Origin: Burkholderia sp. USMB20
GTDB lineage: Bacteria; Pseudomonadota; Gammaproteobacteria; Burkholderiales; Burkholderiaceae
DNA: 64,000 nt
Reading direction: 5' to 3'
Assembly: GCF_000949135.2 (NCBI RefSeq)
Contig: NZ_JTAN02000021.1
Location: forward strand, 248,001 to 312,000
The notes under the pieces are model-generated. The model worked only from the letters and a program-made list of their open reading frames with translations. It did not search any database and was not told where the DNA came from. The stretch's first letter is position 1, and each line of letters begins with the position of its first letter. A program made the position numbers and the translations under genes. This document shows positions 60,447 through 64,000 of the stretch, piece by piece.

Positions 60447-62033
60447 ATGACGATGGACAAAGAAATCCTCACCACGCCCGCGCTGATCGCGCGGGCTGCC
60501 GCGCGCCACGGCGCGCATCCGGCGATCGAGTCGGAGCACGGCCGGCTGACCTATGCGGAACTCGACGCGGCGCGTCTCGAAGCGGCGCGCGCGCTGCTCG
60601 CGAGCGGCATCGACGCTGGCGACCGGGTCGCCGTATGGGCACCGAACCTGCCGCAATGGATCGTCGCGGCGCTGGCGATCCACACCGTCGGCGCGATCCT
60701 CGTGCCGGTCAACACGCGGATGAAGGGCATGGAAGTGGGCGGTATCCTGCACGACGGCGGTGCGCGGTTGCTGTTCTGCTGCGGCACCTTCCTCGGCGAA
60801 TCCTATCCGGCGCTGCTCGCACCGCACCGGCCCGCGACGCTCGAACGCGCCGTCGTGTTCGACGGCGAGCCGCCGTCCGGCGCGCACGATGAAACCTGGA
60901 ATGCATTCCTCGCGCGCGGCGCGGCGGTGCCGCTCGCCGCCGTGCGCGAGCGGGAGGCGCAGGTGACGCCGGATACCGTGATGGACCTGATGTTCACGTC
61001 CGGCACGACGGGCCGCCCGAAGGGCGTGATGACCGCGCACGGGCAGAACCTGCGCGCCGCGCAGGCGTGGGCGACGATCGCCGGCGTGCGCCGGGACGAC
61101 CGCTACCTGATCGTCAATCCGTTCTTCCATACGTTCGGCTACAAGGCCGGCTGGCTCGCCGCGCTGTCGAGCGGCGCGACCGTGCTGCCGCATCTCGTGT
61201 TCCAGCCGGCCGACGTCTTGCGCCGCATCGCCGACGAACGCGTGTCGGTGCTGCCCGGCCCGCCGACGCTGTACTACGCGCTGCTCGATGCGCCCGATCG
61301 CGCGACGCGCGACCTGTCGTCGCTGCGGATCGCGGTGACGGGCGCGGCCGCGATCGCGCCGAGCCTGATCGAGCGGATGCGCGCCGAGCTCGGCTTCGAG
61401 ACCGTGCTGACCGGCTACGGACTGACCGAATCGTGCGGGTTCGCGACGCTATGCCGCCACGGCGACGACGCGGAGACAGTCGCCTGTACGTCGGGCCGCC
61501 CGATGCCGGGTGTCGAGTTGCGCATCGCGGGGCCGGACGGCGCGGCGCTCGGGCCGGACGAGACCGGCGAGATCTGGGTGCGCGGCTACAACGTGATGCG
61601 CGGCTACTTCAACCAGCCGGATGCGACGCGCGAAGCCGTCGACGCCGACGGCTGGCTGCATACCGGCGACCTCGGCTGTGTCGACGCGAACGGCAACCTG
61701 AAGATCACCGACCGGATCAAGGACATGTTCATCGTCGGCGGCTTCAACTGCTATCCGGCCGAGATCGAGCGGCTGCTGGCCGCGCATCCGGCAATCGCGC
61801 AGGTCGCGCTGGTCGGCGTGCCCGATACGCGGCTCGGCGAGGTCGGGCATGCGTATGTCGTATTGCGTCCCGGCGCGCACACCGACGCCGACGCACTGAA
61901 CGACTGGGCGCGCAGCAACATGGCGAACTACAAGGTGCCGCGGCATTTCACGTTCGTCGAGCAACTGCCGACGAGCGCGGCCGGCAAGGTGCTGAAGTAC
62001 CGGCTGCGCGCGGGCACCGAAGCGGCGGCCTGA
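60447..62033 (+). CDS. AMP-binding acyl-CoA ligase (FadD3-like)
   Basis: A 528-aa ANL-family ligase. P-loop FTSGTTGRPKGVMTAHG near residue 180, GYGLTESCG near 320, GWLHTGDLG near 404 and the catalytic C-terminal lysine in SAAGKVLKYRLR. It activates a carboxylic acid to its CoA thioester. Similarity in context to FadD3, which activates the ring-cleavage acid of steroids, is suggested by the surrounding HsaA/KstD/KshB-like genes; specificity itself is not readable. ATG with alternative two codons down. Confidence 0.9.
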   Translation: MTMDKEILTTPALIARAAARHGAHPAIESEHGRLTYAELDAARLEAARALLASGIDAGDRVAVWAPNLPQWIVAALAIHTVGAILVPVNTRMKGMEVGGILHDGGARLLFCCGTFLGESYPALLAPHRPATLERAVVFDGEPPSGAHDETWNAFLARGAAVPLAAVREREAQVTPDTVMDLMFTSGTTGRPKGVMTAHGQNLRAAQAWATIAGVRRDDRYLIVNPFFHTFGYKAGWLAALSSGATVLPHLVFQPADVLRRIADERVSVLPGPPTLYYALLDAPDRATRDLSSLRIAVTGAAAIAPSLIERMRAELGFETVLTGYGLTESCGFATLCRHGDDAETVACTSGRPMPGVELRIAGPDGAALGPDETGEIWVRGYNVMRGYFNQPDATREAVDADGWLHTGDLGCVDANGNLKITDRIKDMFIVGGFNCYPAEIERLLAAHPAIAQVALVGVPDTRLGEVGHAYVVLRPGAHTDADALNDWARSNMANYKVPRHFTFVEQLPTSAAGKVLKYRLRAGTEAAA

Positions 62034-62070
62034 ACGCCGGCGCACGGTACGAAATCAACGGGACGAACGC

Positions 62071-62844
62071 ATGAACGACAACGGATTTCCGCAGGGCGCG
62101 GTACTCGTGTTCGGCGGCAGCGGCGGAATCGGGCAGGGCGTCGCGCTCGAATTCGCGCGCGCCGGCGTGCCGGTCGCGCTCGGTTACCGCAGCAAGGCCG
62201 AGGTGGCCGAACGCGTCGCGCGCGAGGTGCGCGCCGCAGGCGTCGCGGCCACCACGCATTGCGCGGACGTGACCGCTCCCGCGCAGATCGATGCGGCGCT
62301 CGCGGCCGCGATCGGCGCGCACGGCCGCGTGCACACGATCGTGTGGGCGGCCGGCCCGTTCGTGAACCAGCGTCGCATCGGCGACATGACGCACGACGAC
62401 TGGCGTCGCGCGATCGAGGTCGAGACGGTCGGCTTCTTCAATGCGGCGAAGGCTGCATTGCCGCATTTCCGTGCGTCGGGCGGCGGGTCGTTCGTCACGC
62501 TCGGCTCGGCCGGGCATCTGCGCTGGCCGGATCGCGACGGTTTGTCGGTCGCGCCGAAGGCGGCGAACGAGGCGCTGGTGAAGGGGCTCGCGCGCGAGGA
62601 AGGCCGTCACGAGATTCGCGCCAACTCGATCCTGGTCGGCGTGATCGAGGCCGGGATGTTTCCGGTGCTGCTCGAACAGGGGCAGCTCGACCAGGCGTGG
62701 ATCGACGACACGCAGAAGATGCTCGCGCTCAAGCGCTGGGGGAAGGCGCACGATATCGGGCGTGCGGCAGTGTTCCTCGCGTCGGATCGCGCGAACTACA
62801 TCACGGGGCAGCAGTTGAACGTCTCGGGCGGGTACGGGTTGTAG
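62071..62844 (+). CDS. SDR family protein with altered active site
   Basis: A 257-aa short-chain dehydrogenase fold. Cofactor motif VFGGSGGIGQGVALEFA at residues 12-28 and strand TIVWAAGPF in place of NNAG. The catalytic YxxxK is replaced by SVAPKAANEAL: Lys is kept but the Tyr position (Lys minus 4) is Ser. This suggests either loss of redox activity or different chemistry, for example an isomerase or hydratase-like role. Last gene of the operon, 38 bp after the ligase. The C-terminal ITGQQLNVSGGYGL is the usual SDR ending. Confidence 0.87.
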   Translation: MNDNGFPQGAVLVFGGSGGIGQGVALEFARAGVPVALGYRSKAEVAERVAREVRAAGVAATTHCADVTAPAQIDAALAAAIGAHGRVHTIVWAAGPFVNQRRIGDMTHDDWRRAIEVETVGFFNAAKAALPHFRASGGGSFVTLGSAGHLRWPDRDGLSVAPKAANEALVKGLAREEGRHEIRANSILVGVIEAGMFPVLLEQGQLDQAWIDDTQKMLALKRWGKAHDIGRAAVFLASDRANYITGQQLNVSGGYGL

Positions 62845-63653
62845 CGGATGCGCGGAGCCCGCTCGGGAGAGCGGGGCCGGCAGACGAACGTTCGGTTGCT
62901 TTCGGCGCCGAATCCGCCGTATCGATCCCCGATCTTCGCGCCGCAGGCGCCCGGGAGCGACTGCCCGCATGCATGCGTCGAAGCGCATGAACGGCCGTCT
63001 CGGCGGCAACTGGTTGCGCGCGCACCGTCCTCGGTATTCACCCTGATCCGCGCTGCGCGCTTCTCGCATCCTGACCACGCGCGACTCGCGCGAGGTCACG
63101 TCGATGAAACATTTCCTGCCATGCGTGACGTCACACGTGCTTGCACGCCGTTGCGATGTCACGCGTGCCGACAGCCGCGCGTGCTTGCCCGGCGCGCGTC
63201 GCGGCACCCGATGCATCGCTCCGCTGCATCAGGCACGTGCTGACGTGCCGAAAACAGATGCGTTCCTGAAACATTTCCGTCGATTCTCCCCAGCATCACC
63301 GCGGACGTTTGGCCGCGACGCTTGTCCCGTGCCGGTTCGCGCCGCATGGCACATGCCTTGCGGTTAGGTCGGGGCCGCTCGACACAATCGCGACCGATGG
63401 CAACGACAAATCGCGGGAGCGGCACGTAACGACATCGAAATATCGGGGATCGGATCGAGCCGCGGGATAGCGGCCCGTCGTGCCGGACACGCTGCGTCGT
63501 ATCGGCGGCACGCACGGGCATCGTACGCTCGATCCGTCAAACAGCAAGCTTGCTTGCAAGATGTCGTGCCGGGGGACCCGCCGCGCGTGGCGACATGCGC
63601 TGCACGTGGCGGGTCGGCGCGCCCGGCACATGTCGGGGGGGACGCCCGTGAAA
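62845..63653. other. Long intergenic region, no supported gene
   Basis: About 800 bp without a frame I can defend. Base composition is somewhat lower in GC than the flanking genes. A repeated GAAACATTTCC occurs near 63105 and 63269; its meaning is unclear. Promoter elements for the terminal gene probably lie in its last 300 bp. Confidence 0.45.
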
Positions 63654-64000
63654 ATGACAATGAACCAATGGGCAGCGCTGGCGATGGTAGTCACGGCCGG
63701 CGCGCACGCGCAGGAAATCTACCTGCAGGGCGGCACGCAGGGCGTCGGCATCGGCGCGGCCGTCAGCTTCAATTCGGTACTGGGCGCGCACGCGGATTTC
63801 AACGCGATCAATCTGACGCATGACTTCACGGTGGCCGGCAACCGCTACCAGGACGACATCAAGTTGCGGCAAGGCGGCCTGTATGCGGACATCTTTCCGT
63901 GGCGCGGCAGCGGCTTTCGCGCGACGATCGGATTGCGCTTCAACGACGACGATATCCGCGGCGTGTCGGTGCCCACCGACGGGACCTACGTGTTCGCCGG
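63654..64000 (+). CDS. Secreted, probably outer-membrane, protein (partial)
   Basis: Only the first 115 or so codons are in the window. A short signal peptide (WAALAMVVTAGAHAQ) is followed by alternating hydrophobic and polar residues and Gly/aromatic patterns typical of beta-barrel strands (IYLQGGTQGVGIGAAVSFNS; GGLYADIFPWRGSGFRATIG). Start ambiguous: GTG 63648, ATG 63654 or ATG 63660, with a G-rich stretch upstream. Likely an outer-membrane protein of unknown role. Confidence 0.7.
   Translation, partial: MTMNQWAALAMVVTAGAHAQEIYLQGGTQGVGIGAAVSFNSVLGAHADFNAINLTHDFTVAGNRYQDDIKLRQGGLYADIFPWRGSGFRATIGLRFNDDDIRGVSVPTDGTYVFA

Overview
The window reads as a Burkholderia chromosome segment, most likely from the Burkholderia cepacia complex. 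This is an inference from the very high GC content, the strong third-position GC of most genes and the recognisable gene neighbourhoods; no rRNA or tRNA gene was found to confirm it. The first 6.1 kb is different. It has lower GC, ordinary bacterial codon use and mobile-element debris, and it reads as a small genomic island or cassette array next to core chromosome.

Region 1 (1-7.1 kb, island and junction). Three copies of a 31-bp site (TTCGACA, ten variable bases, then GATCGTCGACAATC) lie at 218, 5408 and 6088 and delimit two cargo blocks. Block A holds a small membrane-anchored protein, an endonuclease III-like HhH-GPD DNA glycosylase with a four-cysteine cluster, the N-terminal remnant of a short tyrosine recombinase, and a coiled-coil protein with two membrane segments. 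An IS1182-type element with a frameshifted transposase was inserted later. Block B holds one unrecognised 150-aa protein. The last repeat stops 22 bp from the 3' end of a core-type gene. Beyond that gene lie an IS3-type transposase scrap and the broken start of an MFS exporter gene.

Region 2 (7.2-21.7 kb, nitrate assimilation). After a fumarylacetoacetate-hydrolase gene, an AraC regulator and a uracil-DNA glycosylase comes a complete assimilatory nitrate regulon. Leftward it carries cobA, nasT and nasS; rightward it carries narK, nirB, nirD and a nitrate reductase fused to a CysJ-like diflavin reductase. Both divergent transcripts begin at a sigma-54 promoter. Both then carry a pair of hexaloop hairpins with A at loop position 1 and G at position 4, which is the RNA target expected for an ANTAR antiterminator such as NasT.

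Region 3 (21.9-41.1 kb). An SDR and a GlcG-type gene, then LysR. Next is an mprF(lpiA)-acvB pair for lysyl-phosphatidylglycerol synthesis and hydrolysis, then cysI with DUF934. A MocR regulator is followed by a polyamine-type periplasmic binding protein overlapping a Cache-HAMP-GGDEF diguanylate cyclase, an arrangement like NspS/MbaA. LysR, LysE and a Tat-exported phosphatase close the region.

Region 4 (41.4-54 kb). Small YXWGXW-type envelope proteins; an ECF sigma / anti-sigma / periplasmic sensor operon; an acetyltransferase; a secreted beta-barrel protein beside a glutathione-S-transferase pseudogene; a DUF1800-DUF1501 pair; a stand-alone tyrosine recombinase; a LuxR-type regulator; and a DHA2-type MFS exporter that runs antisense through a DUF4377 lipoprotein gene.

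Region 5 (54.2-62.8 kb). A co-directional catabolic operon: luciferase-like oxidoreductase, HsaA-like flavin monooxygenase, KstD-like FAD dehydrogenase, flavin reductase, ferredoxin-NAD(P)H reductase with a [2Fe-2S] domain, acyl-CoA ligase and an SDR that lacks the usual catalytic tyrosine. Together these suggest breakdown of a cyclic, steroid- or terpenoid-like carbon source. The window ends inside a secreted, probably outer-membrane, protein.
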